From NCBI RefSeq assembly GCF_019173455.1, contig NZ_JADPQH010000001.1, positions 2,014,391 to 2,078,390 of the forward strand: DNA of 64,000 nucleotides, written 5' to 3'. The notes under the pieces are model-generated. The model was not told the origin of the DNA. It saw nothing but the letters and a program-made list of their open reading frames with translations, and did not search any database. Shown one piece after another: positions 49,563-60,212 of this stretch (the first letter of the stretch is position 1; the number at the start of each line of letters is the position of its first letter). Source of the stretch: Nesterenkonia sp. Act20 (GTDB lineage: Bacteria > Actinomycetota > Actinomycetes > Actinomycetales > Micrococcaceae). The translations under genes were made by a program, and so were the position numbers.

Positions 49563-51957
49563 TAGTTTCGCTCGGATCGGCGGGCTGGGCGGCGAGGATC
49601 GCGCGCAGCAGGTTCAGCGCCGGCTGCTTCTCCAGCGGGTTGTTCCGGTTCCCGCACTTCGGCGACTGCACACAGGAGGGGCATCCCGTGGCGCATTCGC
49701 AGCCGGAGATGGTCTCTGCGGTGGCGCCGATCCATTCCGCCGCCAGCTCGAAGCCGCGCTGAGCAAAGCCAGCGCCACCGGGGTGTCCGTCGTAGACGAA
49801 GATCGTGGGGAGTTCGGTGTCGCGATGCAGGGCCGTGGACACGCCACCGATGTCCCAGCGGTCCCCTGAGGTCAACAGCGGCAGCAGGCCGATCATCGCG
49901 TGCTCCGCGGCATGCAGCGCCCCCGGAATCTGCTCCGGAATGACCCCGGCCCCTGAGAGCGCCGTCTCGGGGGCGGTCATCCACATCGCCTGCGTGCGCA
50001 GCGAGGACGGAGGCAGATCCAGCGGCTCATCGGAGAGCACCTCGGAGGAGCCCAGCGCCTTGCGCTGGAAGCCGACCACGGTGCTGGTGACCTCGACCAT
50101 GCCGCTGTGCAGCCGGAAGCGCCCCCAGTCGACCGCCTCCTGGACCTCCAGCACTTCGATCGAGGTGGTCTCCCGCGCCTGGGTGTAATACGGCGGGGTC
50201 GCCGGGAAGACGAGCACCGCGTGGTTCTGCTGGTCCAGCTCCTCCACCACGTAGCTGCGTCCCTGATGCACGTAGACCGCCCCCGGGTGGGCCTGCGGCT
50301 GCGCCTGCGCCGAGCCCATGTCACCGATCACGGTGCCGTCCTCGGTGTTGACGATCGTGAAGGGACCGCCGCCGTCGGAGCGCAGCTTGACCCAGGAAGC
50401 GGCCGAGACATCGTCGTGGGCGAAGAACCAGCCGCGCGGACGTCGACGCAGATGCCCCTGCTCGGTGAGCGAGTCGATGAGCCACCGGCCCGGGTCGAAG
50501 AGCTCGAGATCGTCCCGGGTCAGCGGCAGCTCCTGGGCGGCCGCGAGGATATGCGGCGCCGCCACATGCGGATTCGACGGATCTGTGACCGCATCCTCCA
50601 CCGCTGTGTCGAAGATGGCCTCGGGATGATCCAGCAGATAGGAGTCCAGCGGATCGTCTCCGGCGATGAAGAATGCCGCGCCGCGTTGACCGGAGCGTCC
50701 GGCTCGGCCGAGCTGCTGGAAGAAGGAAGCCCGGGTCCCGGGCCAGCCTGCGATGATCACGGCGTCCAACCCTGAGATGTCGATCCCCAGCTCGAGAGCG
50801 GGAGTCGACGCGACCCCGAGCAGCCGCCCCTCACGCAGCGCGTCCTCGAGCTCCCGCCGCTCCTCCTTCAGATAGCCGGAGCGGTAGGCCGCCACGCGTC
50901 CGCGCAGGTCGACGTCGACCTCGGCGAGTGAGTCAGCGGCGATCTGAGCGATCGTCTCGGCTCCGCGGCGGGACTTGATGAAGGCGAGCGTGCGGTGACC
51001 CGCGACGACGAGGTCAGTGAGGATATCGGCGGCCTCCACCGTCAGGCTGCGCTTGAGCGGCGCCGCGTTGTCTCCCTTGAGCTCAGAGGTCGTGGCCTCC
51101 CAGAGGTAGACGTCCACCGCACCGTGTGGAGAGGCATCTTCGGTGACCGCCTCGACGGTCTCGTCGGCGTGGCCGATGAGTCGGGAGAACGACGCCGCAG
51201 GGTCACCGCTGGTGGCCGAGGCTCCGGTGAAGATCGGTTCGGCCCCGTAGTGGGCGCAGATGCGTCGGAGTCGTCGAAGCAGCAGTGCGATATGCGAACC
51301 GAAGATCCCGCGACACGTGTGCGCCTCGTCGATGATCACGTAGCGCAGCCGGGCGAAGAACCTGGCCCAGGCGCGGTGATTCGGCAGGATGCCCACATTG
51401 AGCATGTCCGGATTGGTCAGCACCACATTGGCGTGCTGACGCACCCATCGGCGCTGCTCGGCATCGGTGTCGCCGTCGTAGGCTGCGGGGCGGATGCCTG
51501 ACTCAGGTCCCTGCGCTCCGGTCGCCTCGGCGAGCTGACTCAGGGCATCGAGCTGGTCGGCAGCGAGAGCTTTGGTGGGGGAGAGGTAGAGCATCGTCGC
51601 ACCGAGGCCCGCGGCGGCGGCAGATCCACGGGACTCCCCGACGGGTCCGCCGCAGATCTCGGAGAGTCCGGGCAGCTGCGTGCCGAGGGACTTCCCGGAG
51701 GCTGTGCCGGTGGCGAGAATGGTGTGGCGCCCGGCGTGCAGCGCTTCGGCGGCCTGCACCTGGTGGGTGTAGAGCCCGGCGACTCCGAGCTGCCGGTAGC
51801 CCGCACGCAGGCTGCTGGGCACCCACTCCGGCCAGGGCGCCGTCTGCGCCGCTCGGGCGGGCAATGTGCGCACATGCCGGAGCGGACCGGAATCCTCTAC
51901 CTCCGAGGGCAGTCCGGCTCGGCGCAGCAGCTCATAGGGTTCCTGATCGGGCATCAC
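49549..51957 (-). CDS. DEAD/DEAH helicase with DUF1998/Zn-cysteine C-terminus (Rv3649 type)
   Basis: An 802-residue superfamily 2 helicase. Motifs: the Q-like THQVQAAE, I ATGTASGKSLGTQLP, II VIIDEAHTCRG, III GASATSGDPA, then IV-VI including LAFIKSRRGAETIAQ, VASTPALELGIDISGLDAVI and QQLGRAGRSGQRG. The C-terminal 200 residues hold a DUF1998-like region with four cysteines CECATGCPSCVQSPKC. This protein is the conserved neighbour of actinobacterial tad loci and is thought to act in DNA repair. It starts at ATG 51954 or GTG 51957. The last codons are read from a palindromic repeat, so the original C-terminus may have been changed. Confidence 0.9.
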   Translation of the reverse strand: MMPDQEPYELLRRAGLPSEVEDSGPLRHVRTLPARAAQTAPWPEWVPSSLRAGYRQLGVAGLYTHQVQAAEALHAGRHTILATGTASGKSLGTQLPGLSEICGGPVGESRGSAAAAGLGATMLYLSPTKALAADQLDALSQLAEATGAQGPESGIRPAAYDGDTDAEQRRWVRQHANVVLTNPDMLNVGILPNHRAWARFFARLRYVIIDEAHTCRGIFGSHIALLLRRLRRICAHYGAEPIFTGASATSGDPAASFSRLIGHADETVEAVTEDASPHGAVDVYLWEATTSELKGDNAAPLKRSLTVEAADILTDLVVAGHRTLAFIKSRRGAETIAQIAADSLAEVDVDLRGRVAAYRSGYLKEERRELEDALREGRLLGVASTPALELGIDISGLDAVIIAGWPGTRASFFQQLGRAGRSGQRGAAFFIAGDDPLDSYLLDHPEAIFDTAVEDAVTDPSNPHVAAPHILAAAQELPLTRDDLELFDPGRWLIDSLTEQGHLRRRPRGWFFAHDDVSAASWVKLRSDGGGPFTIVNTEDGTVIGDMGSAQAQPQAHPGAVYVHQGRSYVVEELDQQNHAVLVFPATPPYYTQARETTSIEVLEVQEAVDWGRFRLHSGMVEVTSTVVGFQRKALGSSEVLSDEPLDLPPSSLRTQAMWMTAPETALSGAGVIPEQIPGALHAAEHAMIGLLPLLTSGDRWDIGGVSTALHRDTELPTIFVYDGHPGGAGFAQRGFELAAEWIGATAETISGCECATGCPSCVQSPKCGNRNNPLEKQPALNLLRAILAAQPADPSETIVEL

Positions 51958-52006
51958 CCCTCAGGCTACGTCAGCCGCACACCCGCCCTATGCCGCTGCC
52001 CGCTGC

Positions 52007-52708
52007 TCAACCCTTCAGGTCGTCGAACTGCGAGTGGCTCGGTCGGATCCGTCCGCCCGAGGTGGCGCCGTAGACATGCACGTCACCGAGCAGGGTCCAG
52101 CCGAGGTACTCGTAGAGCTCCTGACCGTCGGCAGTGGCCACCAACAGGCCCTCCTCCACGTCGTGCTCGTGGGCGATGGCGATCAGCGCCCGGGTCACGA
52201 AGGTGCCCAGGCCCCGGCGGCGGTAATCGTCGTTGGTGTAGATGCGGTCGAGGATCGCGTAGTGATCGACGGTGGCGACCCGTCCGCGGGCGGCCACCTT
52301 CTCCCCGTCCCGCACGGTGAACAGGGTCCACCCGTCGTGATCGTCGCGGCTGGTGGTGAAGCCTTCCGGGGTGATCGGGTCCTCGACGTCCTGGGTCTCC
52401 ATGTCCACGACCATCAGCTTCTCTTCATCGCTGATCAGCTGCAGCCCGTCCACGGGATTCTGGCTCAGCGAGGGGGCTCCGGGCTCAGCTATCACGGTCA
52501 GCATCCGCGCTGAATCCTTCGCGACGGCGGAGGCGATCTTGCGCAGATCGGTGTCCTCGGGGGCGTACAACACGTACTCCCATTCGTCGGAATCTCCGGA
52601 ACGCAGGGCGGAATGGACGTTGCCCTCATGCTGCACGTCGTAGTCGTGCGTCCTTGCCCATCCGGTCACCCAGTGGCGGACAAGTGCGTCGCTAAGCTCA
52701 GAAGTCAT
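52007..52708 (-). CDS. GNAT-family N-acetyltransferase
   Basis: A 233-residue protein with a C-terminal GNAT domain: RVATVDHYAILDRIYTNDDY followed by RRRGLGTFVTRALIAIAHEH (acetyl-CoA binding RxxGxG), and VATADGQELYEYLGW. The N-terminal half is acidic and of uncertain fold. The ATG at 52708-52706 is more likely than an in-frame ATG five codons earlier. It is divergent from trhO by 94 bp and not obviously linked to the helicase downstream. The substrate is unknown. Confidence 0.82.
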   Translation of the reverse strand: MTSELSDALVRHWVTGWARTHDYDVQHEGNVHSALRSGDSDEWEYVLYAPEDTDLRKIASAVAKDSARMLTVIAEPGAPSLSQNPVDGLQLISDEEKLMVVDMETQDVEDPITPEGFTTSRDDHDGWTLFTVRDGEKVAARGRVATVDHYAILDRIYTNDDYRRRGLGTFVTRALIAIAHEHDVEEGLLVATADGQELYEYLGWTLLGDVHVYGATSGGRIRPSHSQFDDLKG

Positions 52709-52802
52709 GGTCCGACCATACAAACAAAATGCGCTTCACCGTGAGGGGCAGGGACAACGAGTTCATAAAGATGTTGTTCAGAACTACCCTTGAGAGGTGA
52801 GC

Positions 52803-53747
52803 ATGTCCCGAATAGTCCTGTATTACGCCTTCACTCCGCTGGCCGATCCGGAAGCGGTGAAACTGTGGCAGCACACCCTCTGCCGCGAGCTGGGTCTGAA
52901 GGGCCGCATCCTCATCTCCCCGCAGGGCATCAACGGGACGGTCGGCGGCGAGATCAAGGCCGTCAAGCAGTACGTGAAGCAGACTCGAGCCTATGCGCCC
53001 TTCAAAGACATGGCCTTCAAATGGTCCGAGGGCGGGGCGGAGGATTTCCCGCGACTCTCCGTGAAGGTCCGTCCCGAGCTGGTCGCCTTCGGAGTCCCCG
53101 ATGAGATCGAGGTCGATTCCGACGGCGTCGTCGGCGGCGGAGTCCATCTCCAGCCGGAGCAGGTCCACGAACTCGTGGAGCAGAAGCGCGCCCAGGGCGT
53201 AGAGGTCTCCTTCTTCGACGGGCGAAATGCCATGGAGGCTCAGATCGGCAGGTTCAAGAACGCCGTCGTGCCGGAGACCGAGACCACCAGGGACTTCATC
53301 GCCGAGCTCGACTCCGGCAAATACGATCACCTCAAGGATCAGCCCGTGGTCACGTACTGCACCGGAGGCATCCGATGCGAGGTGCTCTCCTCGCTGATGC
53401 GCCGCCGCGGCTTCGAGGAGGTCTATCAGATCGACGGCGGGATCGTCCGCTACGGGGAGACCTTCGGCGACGAGGGCCTCTGGGAGGGCGAGCTCTACGT
53501 CTTCGACTCCCGGATGAACACGCGCTTCTCCCCCGACGCCAAGACCATCGGCGAATGCACGCACTGCGGCAGCCCCACCAGCACCTTCTATAACTGCATG
53601 GACCGAGGCTGCTCCACCTTGCAGCTCTACTGCGATCAGTGCCGTCACATCCCGGAGACCACTCGCTGCCGCACCTGCGAAGTCCGGCTGCAACAAGACC
53701 CTTCCCATCCGAACACCGGGCTGCTGGAGAAGGTGCGCCGCCCATGA
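52803..53747 (+). CDS. trhO: tRNA uridine-34 hydroxylase (rhodanese family)
   Basis: TrhO hydroxylates uridine 34 in tRNA with molecular oxygen as part of the cmo5U/mo5U modification. The 314-residue protein has an N-terminal ferredoxin-like domain ([12 protein letters not shown]) and a rhodanese domain with the active-site Cys186 in [14 protein letters not shown], plus a zinc-like cysteine cluster at the C-terminus ([28 protein letters not shown]). ATG 52803 follows GAGAGGTG with 3 bases between. The methyltransferase gene overlaps its stop by 4 bp (ATGA). Confidence 0.93.
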   Translation: MSRIVLYYAFTPLADPEAVKLWQHTLCRELGLKGRILISPQGINGTVGGEIKAVKQYVKQTRAYAPFKDMAFKWSEGGAEDFPRLSVKVRPELVAFGVPDEIEVDSDGVVGGGVHLQPEQVHELVEQKRAQGVEVSFFDGRNAMEAQIGRFKNAVVPETETTRDFIAELDSGKYDHLKDQPVVTYCTGGIRCEVLSSLMRRRGFEEVYQIDGGIVRYGETFGDEGLWEGELYVFDSRMNTRFSPDAKTIGECTHCGSPTSTFYNCMDRGCSTLQLYCDQCRHIPETTRCRTCEVRLQQDPSHPNTGLLEKVRRP

Positions 53748-55372
53748 GCGCACCAGCCCCGCGCGCAGACACGACGCTCGTGGCAGGGCTGCGCGCTGAC
53801 CTGAGCGCCGCCGGCTTCAGCCACGATCACCTCGCCGAGCTGCTCGGCGAGGACGTTCTCTCCGCGCTGGACCGCGATCAGTTCGTCCCGGGTCAGCTGC
53901 GCGTGCAGGAGCTGTTCGACGCCGCCGCAGGCTCGGCGTCGGCAGACCCTGCCGCGGTGCTCTCCGGGCTGTGGCTCTTCGGCATGGACATCACCGTCGC
54001 CCAGGTCGAGCAGGCCCTGCCTCGAACCGGCATCCAGGGCCTGCTCCGGCTCGAGCTGGTGCACCTTCAGGCCGACGACGACGGCGAGCTGTGCCGCCCC
54101 AGCGTGGACCTGCGGCCCTACCAGGCGGAGCAGCAGGGCGGGGTGGCCGACCTCTGGGTCGCCAGCGACCTCTCGTCCCACCAGCTGCAGGGTGCGCTTC
54201 CGGCAGACCACGTCCTGGGCATCGGCCGAGCGAGCCTGACCCTGGCCGCATCGGTCCACCGGCGCCCAGTGAGCACCGCGCTGGAGATCGGCACGGGGTG
54301 CGGCATCCAGCTCCTGCACCTGCTGGACCACGCCGAGCACGTGGTCGCCACCGACCTGAGTACCCGTGCGCTGGACTTCACCGCATTCAACCTGCTGCTC
54401 AACGCGCCCGAGCTGCGGCTCGATCCCGAGAACCTCGGCGCACGGGTCCAGCTGCTCCAGGGCAGCCTCTTCGACCCGGTGGCCGACCGCACCTTCGACC
54501 TGATCATCTCGAACCCTCCCTTCGTGATCACGCCACGCCCCGCCGATGAGGATCCCGCAGCCCGCTACACCTACCGGGACGGCGGCCGTCACGGGGACCT
54601 GCTCATGGAGGAGCTGATCGTTGAGCTCCCGCGCTTCCTCAGCGACGGGGGAACCGCCCAGCTGCTGGGGAACTGGGAGATCCCGGAGGGCGCTGACTGG
54701 GACACGCGTCCCCGGCGGTGGTGTGACCAGCTTCAGGATGAGACCCCCGTGGACGCCTGGTTCATCCAGCGGGATCAGCAGGACGCGGATGAATATGCCG
54801 AGACCTGGCTCCGGGATGCTTCCACCGAGCGGGACATCGCGCAGTACCGGCTCCGCTATGCCGCGTACCTGCAGGACTTCGACTCTCGAGGTGTCGAGGC
54901 CGTGGGCTTCGGCATGATCTGGATGCGCCGCAGGTCCGCTGCCGACGCCGCGGCGATGAGTCCCTGGCGTCGATTCGAGGAGATCAGCGGACCGGTGGAC
55001 CAGCCGCTGGGGCCGGTGATCGGCGGCACCGTCGCCCGGGCCGAGGAGGTGGCGCGAGACGCTGCGGCGGTGCTGGACTCCGCGCTCGTCGTCGCCGGTG
55101 ATGTCACCGAGGAGCGCCATCAGCGTTTCGGCGCCGTTCACCCTGAGGTGATCGTCGCACGTCAGGGAGCCGGCCTGCGCCGGAGCCGTCCGGTGTCCAG
55201 CGCCGCGGCGGGTCTGCTCGGTGCCGCAGACGGTGAGTTCGCCGCAGGTCAGCTGGCCACGGCGGTGGCTTCCCTGATGGATGATCAGCCCGCAGACGGC
55301 GCGGATCTCGAGCAGGCTCTGCGCACCGAGACGCTGGAGCTCTATGTGGAGGGGTACGTCACGCGGTCTTGA
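53744..55372 (+). CDS. Class I SAM methyltransferase with NPPF motif (DUF7059-type)
   Basis: A 542-residue protein with an N-terminal helical domain (1-125, of the type I recall as DUF7059), a Rossmann SAM domain with [20 protein letters not shown], and ISNPPFVI (Asn257-Phe260), the N-P-P-[FY] motif of N-methyltransferases acting on Gln, adenine or cytosine amino groups. Spacing resembles HemK/PrmC and YfiC more than DNA methyltransferases. It is translationally coupled to trhO, suggesting a tRNA or ribosome substrate, but that is inference. The C-terminal 130 residues are variable. Confidence 0.82.
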   Translation: MSAPAPRADTTLVAGLRADLSAAGFSHDHLAELLGEDVLSALDRDQFVPGQLRVQELFDAAAGSASADPAAVLSGLWLFGMDITVAQVEQALPRTGIQGLLRLELVHLQADDDGELCRPSVDLRPYQAEQQGGVADLWVASDLSSHQLQGALPADHVLGIGRASLTLAASVHRRPVSTALEIGTGCGIQLLHLLDHAEHVVATDLSTRALDFTAFNLLLNAPELRLDPENLGARVQLLQGSLFDPVADRTFDLIISNPPFVITPRPADEDPAARYTYRDGGRHGDLLMEELIVELPRFLSDGGTAQLLGNWEIPEGADWDTRPRRWCDQLQDETPVDAWFIQRDQQDADEYAETWLRDASTERDIAQYRLRYAAYLQDFDSRGVEAVGFGMIWMRRRSAADAAAMSPWRRFEEISGPVDQPLGPVIGGTVARAEEVARDAAAVLDSALVVAGDVTEERHQRFGAVHPEVIVARQGAGLRRSRPVSSAAAGLLGAADGEFAAGQLATAVASLMDDQPADGADLEQALRTETLELYVEGYVTRS

Positions 55373-55478
55373 TTCCCGCGGCGTCGGCGTGTTGTGCTCG
55401 CTGATATATTGAGCACTCGACGGCCAGCCCGCTGCTCATGCCCCGAGACTGCACCGCAAGAATTCCTCAAGGAGATCA

Positions 55479-58304
55479 GTGCCCGAAGGCAAGAAACTCG
55501 TCATCGTCGAGTCCCCGGCGAAGTCCAAGTCCATCGCCAAGTATCTTGGCGATGAGTTCATCGTGGACGCTTCCGCCGGGCACATCCGTGACCTGCCACA
55601 GCCCTCGGAGCTGCCCACCGACATGAAGAAGGGCCCCTTCGGGCGCTTCGCCGTGAACCCCGACGGCGGCTTCGAGCCGTACTACGTCATCTCGGACTCC
55701 AAGAAGAAGAAGGTCACCGAGCTCAAGCGTGCGCTGAAGGAGGCCTCCGAGCTCTACCTCGCGACTGACGCCGACCGCGAGGGTGAAGCCATCGCCTGGC
55801 ACCTTCTTCAGGTGCTCAAGCCCAAGGTCCCCGTCTACCGGATGACCTTCACGGAGATCACCAAGGAAGGCATCACCCGCGCCCTGGAGAATGTGCGACA
55901 GATCGACGAGGACCTGGTCGACGCGCAGGAGACGCGACGGATCCTTGATCGTCTCTACGGCTACGAGATATCCCCGGTGCTCTGGCGCAAGGTCGGCAAA
56001 GGCCTCTCCGCAGGTCGCGTGCAGTCTGTGGCGACGCGTCTGGTGGTGGAACGCGAGCGCGAACGAATGGCCTTCGTGCCGGCCAGCTACTGGGACCTCT
56101 CCGGCAGCTTCACCACCGCAGCCTCAGAAGAGTTCACCGCCAAGCTCAATGCGGTCGACGGCGCCCGCGTGGCCACCGGCGCTGATTTCAACGATCGCGG
56201 CGAGCTCAAGTCCTCGCGCTCCAAGACCGAGGTCAGCGTGCTGGACCAGCAGGCTGCAGAGACCCTTGCCGCCGGTCTGACCGATGCTCAGTTCACCGTG
56301 GACTCCGTGGAGGACAAGCCGTACTCCCGCAAGCCACAGCCTCCCTTCATCACCTCGACGCTGCAGCAGGAAGCCTCTCGCCGTCTGCGGTTCTCCTCCC
56401 GGGCGACGATGCAGGTCGCTCAGCGCCTGTATGAGAACGGCTACATCACCTATATGCGTACCGACTCGGTGACGCTCTCGAATGAAGCCATCACGGCCGC
56501 TCGCCGACAGATCACCGAGCTCTACGGGGCCGATCATGCGCCCTCAAGCCCGCGCTACTACTCGAAGAAGAACGAGACCGCGCAGGAGGCCCACGAGGCC
56601 ATCCGCCCTTCCGGAGACCATTTCCGCACTCCCGGCCAGGTCGCCAGTGAGCTGTCCAAGGACGAGTTCAAGCTCTACGAGCTGATCTGGAAGCGCACGG
56701 TCGCCTCGCAGATGTCCGACGCCAAGGGCTTCACCGCCTCGGTGCGGCTCAGCGCCCAGGTCTCGGGTGGTTCCATGGCCGGCACCACGGCCACGTTCGG
56801 CGCCTCCGGCACCGTCATCACCTTCCCCGGATTCCTCGCCGCCTATGAAGAGGTCCGCGAGAGCACCGATGAGGACGAGGACGCCAAGTCGGCAAAGGCC
56901 GAAAAGCGACTCCCCAAGCTCGAGACCGGCGAGCGGCTGACCGGGCGCGAGGTCAACGCCAAGGGGCATGAGACCACTCCGCCCGCGCGTTACACCGAAG
57001 CCACGATCGTGGCCGAGCTGGAGAAGCGCGAGATCGGGCGTCCTTCCACCTATGCCCCGACGATCTCCACGATCATGGACCGCGGCTATGTCACCAAGCG
57101 CGGCTCGGCCCTGATCCCCTCCTGGACCGCGTTCAGCGTCATCCGGCTCCTGGAGGAGCACTTCGGGAAATACGTGAACTACGACTTCACGGCCCGAATG
57201 GAGGAGGACCTCGACCAGATCGCGCGCGGCGAGATCGAGCGTGAGGCATGGCTGCAGGGCTTCTACTTCGGTGCCGAGAACGGCGTGGACGGGCTCAAGC
57301 ATGTGGTGGAGAACCTCGGGGAGATCGATGCTCGAGCCATCAACTCCATCGAGATCGCCCCGGGCGTGAACCTGAGGGTGGGCCGCTACGGCCCCTACCT
57401 GGAGCGACCCAACCCGGATGGTGTGGTCACCGCGGAGGGCGAGCTGGAGCCCCAGCGCGCCAACCTTCCTCAGGATCTGGCCCCCGATGAGCTCACCGTG
57501 GCGAAGGCCGAGGAGCTCTTCGAGCAGGCGCAGTACTCCGGGCGTGTGCTCGGTCTCGATCCGGAGACCGGACGCGAGGTCGTGGCCAAAGACGGTCGCT
57601 ACGGGCCTTATGTCACGGAGGTCATCGAGGAGATGACTGAGGCGCAGCTGGAGAAGTACCTGGAGTCGCTGCCCACCGAGTACTACAAGAACGGCAAGCC
57701 CAAGCCGAAGAAGAAGCCGGCCAAGGAGAAGCCTCGAACCGGGTCGCTGCTCAGCGATATGACCCTTGAGACGGTGGACCTGGAACAGGCCCTGCGGCTG
57801 CTCTCGCTGCCCCGCGTGGTAGGCACCGACGAGGACGGCGAGGAGATCACCGCGCAGAACGGCCGCTTCGGTCCGTATCTGAAGAAGGGGTCGGACTCGC
57901 GCTCGCTCGAGACCGAGGAGCAGATGTTCACCATCACGCTGGCGGAGGCGAAGGCGATCTACGCCCAGCCCAAGCAGCGTGGGCGGCGTGCAGCGGTGCC
58001 GCCACTGGCGGAGTTCGGCGCAGATCCCACCTCGGAGAAGCAGGTCGTGGTCAAGGACGGCAGGTTCGGTCCCTATGTCACCGACGGCGAGACCAATGTG
58101 ACCGTGCCGCGCAGCGTCTCCCTGGAGACCCTGACCAAGGAGCACGCTTACTCGCTGCTGGCGGAGAAGCGTGCAGCGGGCCCGAAGAAGCCCGGAGCCT
58201 CGAAGCCTGCGGCGAAGCGGTCCACCGCCAAGTCCCCGGCGAAGAAAAGCAGCGCTGCCAAGAAGTCTCCAGCCAAAAAGACGACGGCGAAGACCGGATC
58301 CTAA
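55479..58304 (+). CDS. topA: DNA topoisomerase I (type IA)
   Basis: TopA relaxes negative supercoils. The 941-residue protein opens with a Toprim domain (KLVIVESPAKSKSIAKYL, TDADREGEAIAWHL), has the active-site Tyr325 in YMRTDS, and four C-terminal repeated domains of the actinobacterial type (GRFGPYL, GRFGPYV). It lacks the zinc fingers of E. coli TopA and ends in a 50-residue basic tail rich in Lys, Ala and Ser that aids DNA binding. GTG 55479 follows AAGGAGA. topA lies near the same helicase/tad genes in mycobacteria. Confidence 0.97.
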   Translation: MPEGKKLVIVESPAKSKSIAKYLGDEFIVDASAGHIRDLPQPSELPTDMKKGPFGRFAVNPDGGFEPYYVISDSKKKKVTELKRALKEASELYLATDADREGEAIAWHLLQVLKPKVPVYRMTFTEITKEGITRALENVRQIDEDLVDAQETRRILDRLYGYEISPVLWRKVGKGLSAGRVQSVATRLVVERERERMAFVPASYWDLSGSFTTAASEEFTAKLNAVDGARVATGADFNDRGELKSSRSKTEVSVLDQQAAETLAAGLTDAQFTVDSVEDKPYSRKPQPPFITSTLQQEASRRLRFSSRATMQVAQRLYENGYITYMRTDSVTLSNEAITAARRQITELYGADHAPSSPRYYSKKNETAQEAHEAIRPSGDHFRTPGQVASELSKDEFKLYELIWKRTVASQMSDAKGFTASVRLSAQVSGGSMAGTTATFGASGTVITFPGFLAAYEEVRESTDEDEDAKSAKAEKRLPKLETGERLTGREVNAKGHETTPPARYTEATIVAELEKREIGRPSTYAPTISTIMDRGYVTKRGSALIPSWTAFSVIRLLEEHFGKYVNYDFTARMEEDLDQIARGEIEREAWLQGFYFGAENGVDGLKHVVENLGEIDARAINSIEIAPGVNLRVGRYGPYLERPNPDGVVTAEGELEPQRANLPQDLAPDELTVAKAEELFEQAQYSGRVLGLDPETGREVVAKDGRYGPYVTEVIEEMTEAQLEKYLESLPTEYYKNGKPKPKKKPAKEKPRTGSLLSDMTLETVDLEQALRLLSLPRVVGTDEDGEEITAQNGRFGPYLKKGSDSRSLETEEQMFTITLAEAKAIYAQPKQRGRRAAVPPLAEFGADPTSEKQVVVKDGRFGPYVTDGETNVTVPRSVSLETLTKEHAYSLLAEKRAAGPKKPGASKPAAKRSTAKSPAKKSSAAKKSPAKKTTAKTGS

Positions 58305-58319
58305 CCGAGGAGTCACCTG

Positions 58320-59381
58320 ATGCGTCTGGGCGTGCTGGATATCGGTTCCAATACCGTGCACCTGCTCCTGGTGGATGCCCACCTGGGAGCGAAGCCTGAG
58401 GCTTTCGCCTCTCATAAGCGACCCCTTTCCCTGGTCAAGCACCTGGACGAACAGGGAGCTATCACCGATGAGGGCCAGGACGAGCTGATCGGCTTCATCG
58501 CCGAGGCGGCTCGCTTCGCCGCGCGACACCGAGCAGAAGATCTGCTCTCCTTCTGCACCTCGGCACTGCGCGAGGCGGCCAACGGACAGGCGGTCCTGGA
58601 GCGCGTGGTGAGCGAGACCGGAGTGGAGCTGACCGAGCTCAGCGGCGCCCAGGAGTCGGCCATGACCTTCTTCGCCGCCCGACGCTGGCGCGGCTGGAGT
58701 GCCGGAGACATCCTCAACTTCGACATCGGCGGCGGATCATTCGAGATCGCCTACGGGCGCGATGAGCTGCCCTCCACCGCGGTCTCGGTGCCCCTGGGTG
58801 CTGGTCGGCTCACGCGCGACTGGCTCGGTGAGGACCCGCCCAGCAAGGACCAGGCCAAGGCGCTGAAGAGCTACATCCGCGAAGAGCTCGAGGCGGCCCG
58901 CCGGGAGTTCCCTGTGCTCAGCGAGCACACCGAGGTGCTCGCCACCTCGAAGACCTTCCGCTCACTGGCCCGCATGACCGGCGCCGCCCCCTCGGCGGCC
59001 GGACCCTATGTGAACCGCACTCTGGAGCATTCGGCGTTGAAGCCGCTGTCCAAACGATTGGGCTCCATGACGGCCGAGGAGCGGGCCGAACTTCCCGGGG
59101 TCTCCGCACTGCGCGCCCGGCAGGTCTTCGCCGGAGCGCTCGTCGCTGAGCAGGCGATGAAGGTCTTCGGCATCGAGGAGCTGCAGATCTGTCCCTGGGC
59201 GCTGCGTGAAGGCCTGATCCTGCGCCGGCTGGACTCCCTGGTCCGTGAGGGCGCCGTGCCGGTGCCCGCGGCACCCGGCGTCGGGCATGTGAACCTCGGA
59301 CGGGAGCTGCGCAAACCCTCGCGCGGCGACGTTCCCGGTGGCCGACCGGTGGCGGCCGCGGCGGTGGAACATGCCCACTGA
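58320..59381 (+). CDS. ppx: Ppx/GppA-family exopolyphosphatase
   Basis: A 353-residue phosphatase of the ASKHA fold acting on polyphosphate or pppGpp. N-terminal RLGVLDIGSNTVHLLLVDAH and a second phosphate loop LNFDIGGGSFEIAYGR are both present; E121-type catalytic residue is expected near residue 105-125 (LTELSGAQESAM). It matches the short actinobacterial Ppx (about 320 residues) rather than two-domain E. coli Ppx. It begins 15 bp after topA and its stop overlaps the next gene by 11 bp. Confidence 0.9.
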   Translation: MRLGVLDIGSNTVHLLLVDAHLGAKPEAFASHKRPLSLVKHLDEQGAITDEGQDELIGFIAEAARFAARHRAEDLLSFCTSALREAANGQAVLERVVSETGVELTELSGAQESAMTFFAARRWRGWSAGDILNFDIGGGSFEIAYGRDELPSTAVSVPLGAGRLTRDWLGEDPPSKDQAKALKSYIREELEAARREFPVLSEHTEVLATSKTFRSLARMTGAAPSAAGPYVNRTLEHSALKPLSKRLGSMTAEERAELPGVSALRARQVFAGALVAEQAMKVFGIEELQICPWALREGLILRRLDSLVREGAVPVPAAPGVGHVNLGRELRKPSRGDVPGGRPVAAAAVEHAH

Positions 59382-60210
59382 GGACGTCCAGCCGCGCCCC
59401 GCGCATGAGCTGCCTCGCATTCCGGTGGCGCTGTCCACTTCCTCGGTCTACCCGCTGGGAGTTGCCGAGGGCTTCTCCATCGCCGATGATCTCGGCTATG
59501 ACGGGGTCGAGGTCATGGTCACCCACCGCAGCGAATCCCAGCAGGCCTCCACGCTGAACGAGCTCTCCTGGCGCTTCGGCCTGCAGGTGATGGCCATCCA
59601 CGCACCCACGCTGCTGCTCACCCAGCAGGTCTGGGGCTCCGCCTGGGACAAGCTCAAGCGCAGCGCGGCGCTCGCGCAGGAGGTCGGCTGCGGCGTCGTC
59701 GTCGCTCACCCGCCGTTCCGCTGGCAGGTCGGATATGCGGAGAGCTTCGCCGAGGGGATCGCCGAGCTCGAGGAGGAGACCGGGGTCGTCTTCGCCGTGG
59801 AGAACATGTACCCCTGGCGCGCCGGCGGACGCGAAGCCACGATGTACCTGCCGCACTGGGACCCGGTGGATCAGCCCTACCCGCACGTGACCTGGGACTT
59901 TTCGCATGCCGCCACCGCCGAGTCGGACTCCTACGAGGCGGTCGGAGCACTCGGTCAGCGACTGCGCCATGTGCACCTGACCGACGGCTGGTCCAACGGC
60001 TTCAAGGATGACCACCTCATCCCCGGGCAGGGAGAACAACGCGTGGCTGAAGCGATGCAGCTCCTGGCCAAGCCCGACTTCGCCGAGACCGGGTTCACCG
60101 GTGTCGTCGCCGTGGAAGTGGCCACCCGCACCGCCCGCAATGTGGGAGATCGGGAGCGCTGGCTGGCCGAGTCCCTGGCCTTCGCCCGCAAGCACCTCGG
60201 ACAGGAGTGA
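59371..60210 (+). CDS. Sugar-phosphate isomerase/epimerase (xylose-isomerase-like TIM barrel)
   Basis: A 279-residue TIM-barrel protein of the AP_endonuc_2/xylose isomerase-like family: VALSTSSVYPLGVAEGFSIA, then VFAVENMYPWRAGGR (metal Glu), VTWDFSHAATAESD (Asp-His ligands), RLRHVHLTDGWSNGFKDDHL, and VAVEVATRTARN. Metal-binding Glu, Asp, His, Glu residues appear conserved. The substrate is unknown; the family covers sugar isomerases and epimerases. It overlaps ppx by 11 bp and proC by 4 bp at most, forming one operon ppx-isomerase-proC. Confidence 0.85.
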   Translation: MPTEDVQPRPAHELPRIPVALSTSSVYPLGVAEGFSIADDLGYDGVEVMVTHRSESQQASTLNELSWRFGLQVMAIHAPTLLLTQQVWGSAWDKLKRSAALAQEVGCGVVVAHPPFRWQVGYAESFAEGIAELEEETGVVFAVENMYPWRAGGREATMYLPHWDPVDQPYPHVTWDFSHAATAESDSYEAVGALGQRLRHVHLTDGWSNGFKDDHLIPGQGEQRVAEAMQLLAKPDFAETGFTGVVAVEVATRTARNVGDRERWLAESLAFARKHLGQE

Positions 60211-60212
60211 GC

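Noticed and set aside
53645-55141. 498-codon antisense frame over the methyltransferase
   Set aside because: The plus-strand frame has SAM-binding and NPPF motifs and is coupled to trhO; the antisense one has no domain.
56544-58529. 661-codon antisense frame over topA
   Set aside because: topA is unambiguous and the antisense product is repetitive in Leu, Gly and Arg.
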